Below, in pieces: positions 53,181-64,000 of a DNA stretch of 64,000 nt (positions are counted from its first letter, which is position 1; each line of letters starts with the position of its first letter). A program made the translations under genes and the position numbers. The stretch lies in contig JAGFNQ010004005.1 of assembly GCA_024364735.1 (NCBI GenBank), positions 171,939 through 235,938 of the forward strand, in the 5' to 3' direction. The DNA is from Boesenbergia rotunda. Its lineage: Eukaryota; Streptophyta; Magnoliopsida; Zingiberales; Zingiberaceae. The notes below the pieces were generated by a model. The model did not search any database. It saw nothing but the letters and a program-made list of their open reading frames with translations, and was not told where the DNA came from.

Positions 53181-53358
53181 GTGAACCCTAGGGGGTAGCG
53201 ATGAACCCGTCGGCGTGATGACTCTAGGGGTAGCGGTAAACCCGTCGGTGGCTGAGGAGCCTGATCGGTCAAGGGGACCGATCAGGAAAGTGCCTGATCG
53301 GTCAGGCAAGTGCCTGACCGATCAGTCTGCACATCGCGGTCCCCAGCAGAGCATTTTC

Positions 53359-53362
<4 letters not shown>

Positions 53363-53446
<84 letters not shown>
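53363..53446. repeat. (TA)n microsatellite
   Basis: An almost pure TA run of about 80 bases between the right end of the TA-nested element and the next MITE. Confidence 0.95.
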
Positions 53447-53449
<3 letters not shown>

Positions 53450-53453
53450 CTAA

Positions 53454-53813
53454 CGGTAAATTGTCATAAACTCCTCAATAGCCCTTTGAACTTTGCATGC
53501 ACTCCCCACACAAATTTTTCTTTATTTTTACTCCCTGATAGATTTGAGTATAAAAGGGTGAAAATTGACTATACATCAGTGAAAACTGAGTATAAAAGAG
53601 TGAAACTTGAGTATAAAAAAATAAAAATTGAGTACAGGGTTATTGATGTGGTGGATGCAAACTGTCATACTCAATTTTCTAACTTTTATACTCAATTTTC
53701 TTCAAATAATACTCACCAAACATCCCATCAAGGACTGCATGTAAAGAAAAGTTTGTGTAGGGATTGCATGAAAAATTGACTTGGTAAGTGGGGAGTTTAG
53801 GAAAATTTACCCT
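53454..53813. mobile_element. MITE with 8-bp TSD (TAAGCTAA)
   Basis: TAAGCTAA flanks the element (53446-53453, 53814-53821). The left end CGGTAAATTGTCATAAACTCC and the inverse right end AGGGTAAATTTTCCTAAACTC match closely. Inside are repeated GAGTATAAAAG and TACTCAATTTTC motifs, shared with the MITE at 6265-6979. It is 360 bp with no coding sequence. Confidence 0.75.
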
Positions 53814-53821
53814 TAAGCTAA

Positions 53822-56572
53822 TACTATATTCATGAAATACTGAATAAGTTTGAGAAAACAATTAACCTAATACGGACATTGTATAGAAAACATTCAGAGT
53901 GCATCTGACACCAAAAGACAAGTGAAAATAATATGATATGCTTGATCAATGCTTGATAAAATTTCTATAAGTTTACTACCACCTTAGATATTTAATTATG
54001 GGGTATTATGTTTAATCTAAAGAATAACAATACAGTATAGTCTTTCAATTCAGCTAAAACAGAACCACAAGAACATAATTTCTATAAAGAAAAATTAATG
54101 AAGAATCTTGACAGTCCGAAACTCACTGAAAGGAGAAGACTAATGAGTCCACAATTAAATCTTTTTGTAGTTTAGATAACTTCTTAACAAATCTTTCTAC
54201 CCTATGAAACCGCCCACGGATGCTTGTAGGGGTGCTCTTGCAATCCTCAGGTATAGTCGAATTAGTCGCCAAGTAGATTTATAAAAATAAACGATCAAGG
54301 TGAAATAAAAAAACTATTTTCTTGCGATGGTGCATCGACATTGGAGTAGAAACAGACACATGAAAGTTGATAAATATGCTTATCATCCTTGATTTTATGT
54401 TTACTTTATCAAAATTGGAATAAACACAATAAAAAAACTAGTTTAGATAAAACCCCATTCCGTAGATATCAATAGCTTCATATAAAAAGGAATTTCTCTT
54501 TATAGATTTTCTAGTCATCAGTAGTCTCTACCCATGCACAGAATGAGCCTTGTTGAGCCACCAAATGTATCACACCAAAATTGAAAAATCATTTTCGAAT
54601 ATAATTAAAATCAATCGTAGTGGAAGATTTTGAGATTACAAGCCATGCGCCAATGGAAGTTGCTGTGTGCCCAAGGTCATGTGGATTCACTGTAATGCTA
54701 TAGTCGCGGCAGTCAGAGAGATCTCCAATTTACAGCATGTAAAACTGGAGAAACAAAATGACCAACTTCCGTGCGTGCACCAATCTGACAACAAAAGGTC
54801 TCTGCAGCAACATTCGACAACTTCATGAGTTTGTTGTAGAACAAGGTGGTGGTCACAAGCTGTTGAATTTTGGTGAAGAATCGACAGTTTCTCAAAAATG
54901 TCTGTCGTGGAGTATCTAGGAAGACAGATGGAGACGATGGCACCAGTTTACTTCCTGAACTCAGCAACGGTGGAGAGGAGCAGGATAGATGACTGGGGAT
55001 TGATAATTCAACTGTTTGTTTACTGGGAATGGTCCATCCTGAAGGAGATAACAAAAGAATTATCTAATGGAACTTCACCCGAGGGAATTAACAAACATCA
55101 GGTTCTAGCATCAGGTTGATGAGGGTTTCCTAATGCAAAGAATAAAACTACTACTATGATAAAGGTAAATAGATGAGCATAAAAAGTTGGATTGTCAAGC
55201 ATGCCTGGAGATAATTCTGATAGAGAACACTCCGGATAAGGAAAATAGTTCTAGCTAGCAAGTTCATAGTATCAATGGTTCCCATTTTGGGTAAATATGC
55301 ACCATGATATTCGTCGTTGAGAAAACATTTGTTGCTCAGTCATAGAAGCAGCATATTACATGTCTTACCACACCCACACTACTAGAAAAAAAAATCTCAA
55401 GAATTACATCTAACAACTCAATTCCTCCAACAAATGAAGTATGAGAAATAATAAAAGAGCGATAAAGAGGTAGGAGCTTGCAAAGAAAATAGTGGTTCCA
55501 AATTTTAAAAACTTTCATTTTCTTTGAAGAATAAAAGCCTCTCCTTCTAAGATTGCCCATAAGCCCAACTCAAACAGAAGAAATCTCACACATCCTTGAT
55601 CATGGAACATTTGATTGTTTCAAGACAATCAAGAACTTGAATGAATTATGATAGAGAATGAATATAAAGATATAATTTTTATCTAGGTCCACTAGATCAT
55701 GATTGAAATATTTCAAAATTTTAAGCCGATAGGAGTACTATTTTATATCACAAACCTAAACAAGTAGGAGAATTATTTATATGAATCACAATTCTTATAG
55801 CTCTCTAGTAGAGCTATATTTTATGAATCAGAATTTAAAAGAATTGTGCTTATCTAAATTATCATAGAGGAAGACCCAGTCAGACACCATTGTGGGAGTG
55901 AGATAAGTAAGACAGTGCAATTTGAGATTTTTGATAACTATGAGTTGAAAAATTATCATTCTGATGCATCAACGGCCAAAATACTCAACAAAATGTTCCG
56001 TTGTCCATTTCATTTCAACTCTAAAAGAAACGATATAGTCCATAGTTTGTAATTTGATGAAAGTGAGGGGAAGAAAATTGTATACATCTTGATCAGTACT
56101 CATATTAGGTTGTTAAATAAGATATTACATTACTAATAAAGTCTAAGGATGTCAATTTGATTTGTATATTTTATAATTTTAACTAACCTTAAGTTTTAAG
56201 AAAAATCACAATATTAGTGCAAATTTGATGTCCTTAATAAGGACATGATTGATGTATGGGCCAAACAACAATTTGACCTAATTTTTCAATCACTTTTTTT
56301 TTCTAATTTATAGATTGTGAAAGAGGAAATGCAACAGAACCATCCTTTTCGATTATACTCCAGGAAGAGAAGGTGAAGAATTTCGAGACCAGTAGATCCT
56401 AAATTAATTGACTATAAAGCATGACGACAGAAGAGTTCAAATCATTCAAGTTTGCTATCTGCTATTGAAAGTGAATCAACAAAATAATCAAGAAATATCA
56501 AATACAGATTGAATGCCACGTGGCACATTTTGATCAGTAATGAGCCTTATCAGAGAAGCAACAGAATAATAC
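53822..56572. other. AT-rich DNA downstream of the FtsHi-like exons
   Basis: The final exon(s) of the FtsHi-like gene should lie in or left of this stretch, but I could not recognise them. A 113-codon minus frame at 55054-54713 (with ETFCCQIGARTEVGHFVSP) has no family I know. No element ends were seen. Confidence 0.35.
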
Positions 56573-57976
56573 CTGCTCCAAGTTAACCTTAAAAGGTTTT
56601 GCCAGATCTTCAAACATTATTGGAGACATTTGCTTAATTCTGTCATCCACTTCCTGGAAGAGACATGAATTAGATAATACCTTACCGAACTCTTTGATAA
56701 GATTTTTTTTTCTTTAAGAAAAAAGGAAAGACACATGAGATAAGGAAAACCATCAGACACCAATGATACAATGATATGGTTCTTAATTAAAGTTATTTTA
56801 TTATAAGACAGTCTTCTGTAAACATCAAGTAATATTGCACTGGAGTGGTACTAGAAAGGAAATTGCTGGGATTTGATAGTAAACAAATAAACAAAAAAAG
56901 ATGTCTCCAAGTCATATAAATTCAATAGGAGCACAATGAACTGTGTTGGAAATAAGTGGTTTACTCTCATATCTCTTTTTCCTGTGTTATTTATTGTTAG
57001 ACATAGTAAATTATCAACATTTCAACCTAATCATTACTTTGGCATTAGAGACGTCCCCACCCTTCGCCACCACCCACCTTCCTTTCCCCACAAAAACTAG
57101 TCCTCCATCCCCACTGTGCAGCATTTCATTGCATTGTTGCTCATATTCACATTCCCCTTTTTTTATTTACTCACATATGCATCCTTCCTACCTCAATAAA
57201 CCATATCATTATGTAGTCATAGCCACTGTCATTCTTGCTGATTCATCATCCCTCTCACATCTGCAGTCTTTCATCTAGCATCTACTTTGTTTTCGCTTAA
57301 AAGAATTCAAAGCTTTCCTGATGATCTAAGCTGTTTATTGAACTCGAAGAAACATAAAACATTCCCCCAAAAGATATGCTTTTGATAGAAAAACAAGGTG
57401 AAGAATTTATAGTGAATATATTCATATCATTGAGGAAGACCAAAATTCTAAATAAAGTACTTTTTTTTCCAAATCTCTTATACCAGTCCTGTTATCCTTG
57501 ACTTTTCAAAGAGTTCACTGGCGATTGCATCAAGTATATGTCTATTCTGCAATAAACCTTTCATGGCAAGCTCTTCTGTTTCTTCTATATACTGTGTAAA
57601 GAAAGTTAAACTTCAAAGCTTTAGGAAACTGTCAGACTAATTTAGAATCACTGCACTATTTTTAAATGCAAAGACAAAAGCTATTACTCTCGTAAGCTCT
57701 CGAGTGAAGAGTTCAGACAGCTCAGGAGTCATGTCAGCAGGTATTACGTAAGGATCATCCCACTAAAATCATGAAGACACATTAACAAAGACATAGCCAG
57801 ACTATTACCCAAAGATTAAAACAAAAAATTAGAATACAAGAGTCAAATTTAAGCACCTTATAATTAATTAATTCACTATCTGGATTATCTGGACGATCTC
57901 TGAATCCAACGTTCTTGACAAGGGTGGTCAGACCCAATCTTGAATTTCTAGGGCTGATTGCCATTTCTCTAGCAAT
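56573..57976 (-). CDS. FtsHi-type (inactive FtsH-like, chloroplast) protein, four C-terminal exons
   Basis: Four exons on the minus strand, all phase 0 with GT-AG sites: 57976-57857 (starts IAREMAISPRNSRLGLTTLV), 57762-57688 (WDDPYVIPADMTPELSELF), 57591-57484 (YIEETEELAMKGLLQNRHIL), 56653-56573 (EVDDRIKQMSPIMFEDLAKP). Together they resemble, from memory, the C-terminal part of plant FtsHi5, an FtsH relative of the chloroplast envelope motor that lacks the zinc-protease motif. The AAA domain and N-terminus would be upstream beyond the window, and the last exon was not found. Frames are clean and the splice sites intact, so the gene may be active. The Copia element at 58894-63881 would lie in the intron upstream of the first of these exons, if the gene continues to the right. 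Confidence 0.75.
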
Positions 57977-58893
57977 CTGTGATATAATTTGTTATGGCCA
58001 TGAAGGAAAGAATAAGGTACAGTAAGAGAACCTAAAATAACGAGTAATACATATCCCAAACAGAAAGAAGAAAACATCAAACTATCAAACATGCAGTGTC
58101 TCAATCAATAAAGAAATACTGACCATCCTGTGTAGAAGTACTCTTACCTATCTATACCATCAAAAGACAAATTGAATATTCTCCTTCAACTTCCTAATGG
58201 ACAATTTAATCACTCCAATTATACCAGACCCATAGTGAGTTGATAAAGATCTCAAACAGTTGAATCCATCTCCATTATTTATTTTATCTAAAGGGTGTCT
58301 TTTTTATGACTGAAGGAAACCCATATGAGAATAATCTAATAGAAAAATTATAACATTCCCTCCATTTCCTTCAGCGCAAAAATAGGGGAAAAGGAAAATA
58401 CTGGAAAGCAATTGACAATTTTCATCAATGTTGCTTGTGTTTGATTTAGGTGGAAATCTCTTTCACATGCAATGGATCCTATTTTAAAATTTTTAAAATG
58501 TTTTTTCTTTTTAAATCTTTTTTTTTTTTGATGTTTTTAACAAATAAAATTTTGAAAATTAAATTTCCATGTCTTTTCTTTGCTCCAATAAACAATTGGA
58601 TGGAAAACATTTTTCAATTCTTTTACTCTGAATTCTTTTCCTAGTTGTTTCTCTCCTTTTTAAGCAATAGGGTCTAAATCAAATACAAACTGAATTGCAT
58701 TCTACAAACGGGAACATTACAGCTTATTCTTGTAGCAGTAATTTTTTTGATGTATCAAACCTCACTCTAAGAAAAGATACCAACTGATGCGAGATAAAAA
58801 AAAAAGACTCATATAGAAAATGAAAGCTCATAAATGAGGAATATTATTATGCCAAAGATTATTACACAAGAGAGGATTTGGAATTGAGGTTGT
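57977..58893. other. Probable intron of the FtsHi-like gene
   Basis: AT-rich sequence upstream of the acceptor (ATATCACAG before 57976 on the minus strand). No exon recognised in it. A candidate donor for an upstream exon lies at 63952-63953 (minus strand CTTTCAG-GTATGG), beyond the Copia insertion. Confidence 0.45.
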
Positions 58894-59093
58894 TGTTAAA
58901 GAATTCCTCTCATCAAATATTACAAGATATAAGCCCTATTTATATATAAAGTTATAACCTATTCTTAGAAATAATTAGGACTCTATTCTAAAAAATGAAT
59001 CAGGATTTTATTTTAAGGACTAATTTGTATTTTAGGAAAATACAAATTAGGATACATCAAATAATCTCTCGCTATATTTACAATATTCTAACA
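58894..59093 (-). repeat. 3' LTR of the old Copia element
   Basis: 200 bp, partner of 63681-63881. On the minus strand it is preceded by a weak purine tract (GAGTGAGAG). Confidence 0.88.
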
Positions 59094-59100
59094 CTCTCAC

Positions 59101-62100
59101 TCAAGCTGGAGAATATAAATCATATGCACCCAACTTGTTACATATGTAGTCAATTCGGGACTCTCTAAGTGACTTAGTGAATATATCTGCTAGTTGATCA
59201 TGTAAGTTGACATAACTAGTAGATATTTCTCCAGATACAACTTTCTCTCTGACAAAGTGATAGTCGACTTCAATATACTTTGTCCTCTCATGAAAAATTA
59301 GATTTGAAACGATATGCATGGCGGCCTGATTGTCACATATAAGTGCTATTTGTGTAATCTCTCTATATCATAGTTCTTGAAGCAACTGTTTGAGCTATAT
59401 AAGCTCTTGACTGGCTATGGCCATAGCTCGATACTCTACCACTGCATTGAATCTTGCTACAACATTCTACTTTTTGTTTTTCCAAGAAACAAAATTATTT
59501 CTGACAAATATACAAAACCCAAAAGTAGATCTCCTATCAATGAGAGAATCTTCCTAATCTGCATCAGAAAACTTTACGACTCAAGCATGTCCTTTGTCTC
59601 TGTACAAAAGACTGTCCTGGAGCGCCTCTAATATCGAATAATGAGGATCACAGCATTTTAATGTTCCTTGCATGGAGAGTTGAGAAACAGGCTTATTACA
59701 CTTGCTACAAATGAGATGTCTAGACGAGTAACAGTAAGATAGCTTAGTTTCCCTACTAATCGCCTGTATCGATCAGGATATGGAAGAGGCTTCCCCTGAT
59801 TTGGCAGGAGCTTGACATTAGGATCCATGGAGTTGTCAATCGTCTTTGAGTTTAACATTTTTGTTTCTTCCAAAATATCGATTGCATACTTCCTTTGGGA
59901 TATGATGATCCCATCTTTGGACTGTGTTACTTCTATCCCCAAGAAATATTTGAGTTTGCCGAGATCCCTTGTCTGGAAATATTTGAAAAGATGTTGTTTC
60001 AACTGTGAAATCTTGAGATGATCACTACCTGTGATGATAATATCATCTATATAAATGACTAAGTAGATGCAACCAGTAGATGAGTGGTGATAAAAGGCAG
60101 AATGGTCGACCTCGCTCCGAGTCATGTCAAACTATTGAATTACAGTACTAAATCTACCGAACCATGCTTTGGATGGCTGCTTGAGACCATATAAAGATTT
60201 CCACAAGCGACATACAAGACCAGAAGACTCCCCCTGACCAACAAAATACGGAGGTTGCTCCATATAAACTTCCTCGAGCAGGTCACCATGTAAGAAAGCA
60301 TTTTTGATGTCCAACTGATAAAGAGGTCAATGTCGAATCGCAGCAATGGATAGGAATAAACGCACACAGGACATCTTGGCAACAAGAAAAAAATATTCCC
60401 ATAATCCAATCCGAAGATCTAAGTATAGCCCTTAGGCTTTAAGCCAGATAACTTTTCCGTCTGGACCAACTTTCACCGTATATACCCATCGACAACCAAT
60501 AACTGATTTTCATGGTGGTAGAGGAACGAGGTCCCAAGTCCCATTGCTTTATAAAGCACATATTTCGTCGAGCATAGCCTGTTTCCATTCTGGATGGGCA
60601 AAGGCATCACCTGCAGTCATTGGAAGAGAACCAGACGACAAAAAGAAAAGACAAGAATAATAGAAAGGAGAAAGACGATGATAACTCAAAGAAGCATAAT
60701 AAGGAGAAGGATTACGAGTAGAACGCACACCTTTTCGAAGTGCAATAGGAATATCAGACATAGGAGATGGGACCGGAGGAAGAAGCAAATGACTTGGCTT
60801 CAAAGATATGTCCACGGCAGTGTCAGCACTGGGTGGCAGCAAAGCAGGACGAGGATGACGTTGATAAACCCACAATGGAGGAGGAGATGGGGCTGAAGGT
60901 AATATCCTCCGGAGGGTAAAAGATAGTCGCTGGCGTAGACCTAGAAGGAAAAAGCTTGGACGGGGATGCGTTAGGCCTAAAAAATGGAACCGAATCAAAG
61001 AACGTGACATCAGTAAATATGAATACCGACGAAAAATAGGGGAATAACACTTGTACCCTTTCTGAGACCGTAGGTACCCAAGGAAGACACATTTATGAAA
61101 CCAGGGAGAGAGTTTGGCAATGTCAAGATCAAGAGCAAAATATATAGAACCAAAGACCTTAGTGGTAAAGGATGAAGAGACTGATGAGGTATTTGACCTT
61201 GTAGAGTAGAGGAAGGCATGCGATTGATGAGATAACACGCAGTAAGTACAACATCACCCCAAAATCGATGAGGAACATAAGAGTGGAAAAGAAGAGTCTG
61301 GGTGGTCTCGAGAAGATGGCGATTCTTGTGTTCTGCAACTCCATTCTGTTGGGGGATAGTAGGATAAGACGTCCTATGCAACACACCATAAGACACCAAG
61401 AAGGCCCGAAACGGAGTAGATAGATATTCACGTGCATTATCACTTTGCAAGGTTCGAAGAGATACCAAATTGAGTTTTGATTTCATGGAAAAAAGATTGT
61501 AAAATAAAAAACAATTCTGAACTATCTTTCACGAGATATAACCAAGTACAATGAAAAAAATTGTCTGTAAAAGTAACAAAATATCGAGACCCCAATGTAG
61601 AAGAAATACAACTAGGACCCGAGACATCAAAATGAACCAAAGCAAAAGAGGGCGTAGCCCGACTCTCAGTGCGAGGAGAAAAAGAACTACGAGCATGCTT
61701 TCCTAATTAACATGACTCACAAGCCAAAGACTCTAAGTGAGAAAGGTTAGAATGTAATTGTTTCAACTTATCAAGTCCTGGATATCCTAACTAAGAATGA
61801 ATAAGAAGAGGAGATACCGTCACTGACCCAACAAGAGAGGGTCAGTGAAGCCGATATAGGTCATGAGACTCACATCTAAAGCCAATCATCCTCCCCGTAC
61901 TCCGGTCCTGTAAAGAAACAAAAGTTTTAGTAAAAGAGATGACACAATCAAAAGACCGAGTAAGTTGACTTATTGATAACAAATTAAAGAGAGCTCCGGA
62001 AACATAAACAACATTATGAATAGAGAGAGACGGAGAAGGATGAACAATACCAACACCCTGGGATTGAGTTTGAGAATCATTTGTCATGGTGACAAAGGGT

Positions 62101-63075
62101 AAATAACCGGAAGTAGTGAGAGAAGAAAAAAAAGATTTATTACCAATGATATGATCAGTGGCCCCAGAATCAAGAACCCAGGAATCCGAAGATCGAGATA
62201 TGCCAACAAAGGAATTACCAGCGTGTGCAACGGTAGCAATGGAATCAGAAGCTTGTCGATCCTCATACCATTTCAGAAAGTCGACATAGGAAGGCGGTGG
62301 GGTCGGCTCCGGTGGCAACTGTGAAGTGGAAGCTAAAGAAGCGACAGAAGTCTGGACGATCTGAACAGCACGAGGAGGTCGGCCATGTAGACTCCAACAT
62401 TTATCAATCGTATGTCCTGATCGATGACAGTGATCACACCAAGGACGTCCTTTGCTACCCTTACGGGGTGGAGGTCTGGTATTGCTTCGAGAGACCAAAG
62501 TTGATAAGTCAATAGGAACGGAAGGAGGTAACAAGACTTTGGCAGGGACACGAAGGAGAGTCGCCCAGGTACTATCCATGGTAGCTTCTGTGGGGCTGCC
62601 CAGAATCTGATCACGAACATGAGAATAATCTGTGGGTAGACCATATAAAGCCAGACAAAAAAAAAATCGATTTTCAAACTCTGCAACAAGAGTGGCCGTA
62701 GGTGGAAGCAGTTCATTGAAGTCACAAAGAAGGCTAGAGACCAAACCCAGATAAGTTGACATAGAATCCTTAATCTGATGAGCACTGAGGATGTTCATGA
62801 GATCTTTACAAACTTGATAGTCGTCGAGAGGTATTTGTAAAGAGTTGTTGAGCCCATATCCAAACAGCTTTGCAAATTTTGTGAGTACAGAAGACATCCC
62901 TAAGAGATGGATGAATTGTGGTTCGGATAATACAACACAACTGAGTGTCAACGTTTTTCCACAAAGGTCGATCGGCGACTTGAGCATCCTCTTTGATTTG
63001 GGTGAGATGTGTCTCAATAACCCTGTCCAACAAGCCAAAGTTCAATGTGAGAGGCTCAAGAGTAGTCCTTACCAT
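59101..63075 (-). pseudogene. Copia gag-pol, many breaks
   Basis: In 5' to 3' order on the minus strand: Gag (from 63075; helical region, then zinc knuckle CDHCHRSGHTIDKC), protease (WVLDSGATDHII), integrase (HFDVSGPS, then TLQSDNAREY and PQQNGVAEHKNR), RT (MDIKNAFLHGDLLEEVYM, KSLYGLKQPSKAW, the catalytic YIDDIIITG near 60055), and the RNase H end (YIEVDYHFVREKV, QLADIFTKSL, down to 59101). Gag-protease is one open frame from 63038 to 61842 but later parts are split over at least six frames by shifts and stops. It is dead but retains every domain, in the Copia order with integrase before RT. Confidence 0.88.
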
Positions 63076-63680
63076 CCAACTGCTCAGAAGAGAGTAGTGT
63101 AGTGATGTGGTTGGTAAAGATTAAGATATCCGGCTTTGGAGTGCCAGAGGTAGTCATTGATCAGTTTTGGGTTGTTGAAAGGTTGTCGGTGTCAGGAATA
63201 GACGCCAGAATATGCACGCGACGGAGGAGCCTTTCTACGTTCGACAAAGGAAAGCACACTGCGAAGAACAGCACACGGCGTGCTACGGCGTTCAGCGCAA
63301 CTGAAAATGGAGGTTGCGAGCCGAGCAAGAAAAGGAAGGGGTTGTCTTGCACGAGCAGGTCGTGGGGAGCGACATGATTGGGTGGAGAGAGGACGCGATC
63401 AGGTGCAGAGCGAACATGATCACGTGTGGAGAGCGACGTGTTTCCGGAGCTCACGACGCGTGCAGGAGAAGAACAGCAGCTTCGACTTCTCTAGAGAACA
63501 ACATCTTCGGCTTCTCTAGAGAATAGCAACGTCGCGTGCAGGAGAAGAACAGCAGCGTCGCAAGGAAGAACAACAGCATCACGTGGAGAGAGGGGAAAAG
63601 AGAAACGGATTGGCCAAGATTTAAGGCAAAAAAAGAATTTTCGGATAAAGGAAAAACTTAAACTTTGTGCTCTCATACCA

Positions 63681-63881
63681 TGTTAAAGAATTCCTCTCAC
63701 CAAATATTACAAGATATAAGTCCTATGTATATACAAAGTTAGGACTTATTCTAAGAAATAATTAGAACTCTATACTAGGAAATAAATCAGGATTCTATTC
63801 TAACGACTAATTTGTATTTTAGATAAAATACAAATTAAGATACATCAAATTATCCCTAGTCATATTTACAATATTCTAACA
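63681..63881 (-). repeat. 5' LTR of the old Copia element
   Basis: 201 bp, followed on the minus strand by the primer-binding site at 63669-63680 and a leader of about 600 bases (63076-63668) without a conserved frame. Confidence 0.88.
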
Positions 63882-63886
63882 GTTCT

Positions 63887-64000
63887 TTTGATTTTTGAGA
63901 ACCACCAAATAAAATTGGAAATAAACTTCTTTTGAAAAAAAGGAACTCCATACCTGAAAGGACAACCCTAATAAAATTAAACTACATTCAAGAAAAGAGA
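63887..64000. other. Right edge: possible exon end of the FtsHi-like gene
   Basis: On the minus strand a phase-0-compatible frame (ends LGLSFQ at 63954) meets a donor-like GTATGG. The window ends before this can be tested. Confidence 0.25.

Larger units (their letters stand above)
45863..53362. mobile_element. TA-nested element interrupted by a Copia element
   Basis: Two halves (45863-46044 and 53186-53362) flank the Copia insertion. The outer ends AATGCTATGTTGCGGACCGCG region (45863-45883) and the inverse of 53335-53355 match at about 18 of 21 bases, and (TA)n follows on the right to 53446. The halves carry the family core (CCCGAACAAAACTATATCCC near 46011) and pieces of the GGTC/GACC dyad (53266-53320). 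Without the Copia it would be about 360 bp. Confidence 0.7.
58894..63881 (-). mobile_element. Old, decayed Copia element with 200-bp LTRs
   Basis: The LTRs (58894-59093 and 63681-63881) begin TGTTAAAGAATTCCTCTC and end ATTCTAACA. TSDs are GTTGT (58889-58893) and GTTCT (63882-63886), one mismatch. Minus orientation follows from the primer-binding site (63669-63680, inverse of TGGTATGAGAGC) and the coding order. The LTRs differ at about 24 of 200 positions by hand count, around 12%, so it is much older than the Gypsy element. Total length is 4988 bp, usual for short-LTR Copia lineages. Confidence 0.88.

Noticed and set aside
53215..53448. Open frame continuing into the (TA)n tract
   Set aside because: TA repeats have no stop in any frame, so the frame is only an effect of the microsatellite.
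54713..55054. A 113-codon minus-strand frame possibly forming the last exon of the FtsHi-like gene
   Set aside because: Its residues do not match what I recall of the family's C-terminus, and no acceptor in the right phase was found.

Overview
The window looks like a repeat-dense intergenic stretch of a plant nuclear genome. A monocot is likely: the intact host exons (subtilase, PPR, membrane protein) are very GC-rich while the surrounding DNA is AT-rich. Species cannot be fixed from the sequence. No rRNA, tRNA or CRISPR array was seen.

Host genes lie in three places. (1) A one-exon subtilisin-like protease at 8016-10213 (+), broken by one frameshift. (2) A cluster read from the minus strand at 18905-25068: a PPR protein cut short at its C-terminus, a multi-exon RING-family protein whose RING is degenerate, and an intact multi-pass membrane protein. 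(3) The 3' part of a FtsHi-type gene at 56573-57976 (-), with four clean phase-0 exons; an old Copia element sits in the DNA upstream of them.

Most of the rest is transposable elements, many with recognisable ends and target-site duplications (TSDs). The central one is a complete 11.45-kb Tat-lineage Gypsy element (28805-40255, TSD TTTAC, 1055-bp LTRs). Its gag-pol is broken by three stops and two frameshifts. On its minus strand it carries a second gene with its own TATA box and two 60-bp introns. Three relatives share LTR ends TGATC.../...GATCA: a 3' LTR at 116-892, a decayed copy with the same antisense gene at 11547-16118, and a solo LTR at 17523-18811. Other elements are solo LTRs at 14006-16080 and 41388-43958, a probable LTR at 45060-45783, a gag-only Copia element at 46045-53180, an old Copia at 58894-63881, Copia fragments at 1767-2210 and 16443-17242, and several small DNA elements.

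The least expected structure is a set of short inverted-repeat elements lying inside (TA)n microsatellites (10331-10542, 44486-44587, 44619-45029, and 45863-53362 interrupted by the gag-only Copia). They share a core, and two of them share a perfect dyad that is also amplified in the LTRs of that Copia. Both the Copia LTRs and the Gypsy spacers carry arrays of short hairpin-capable dyads whose two arms change together.
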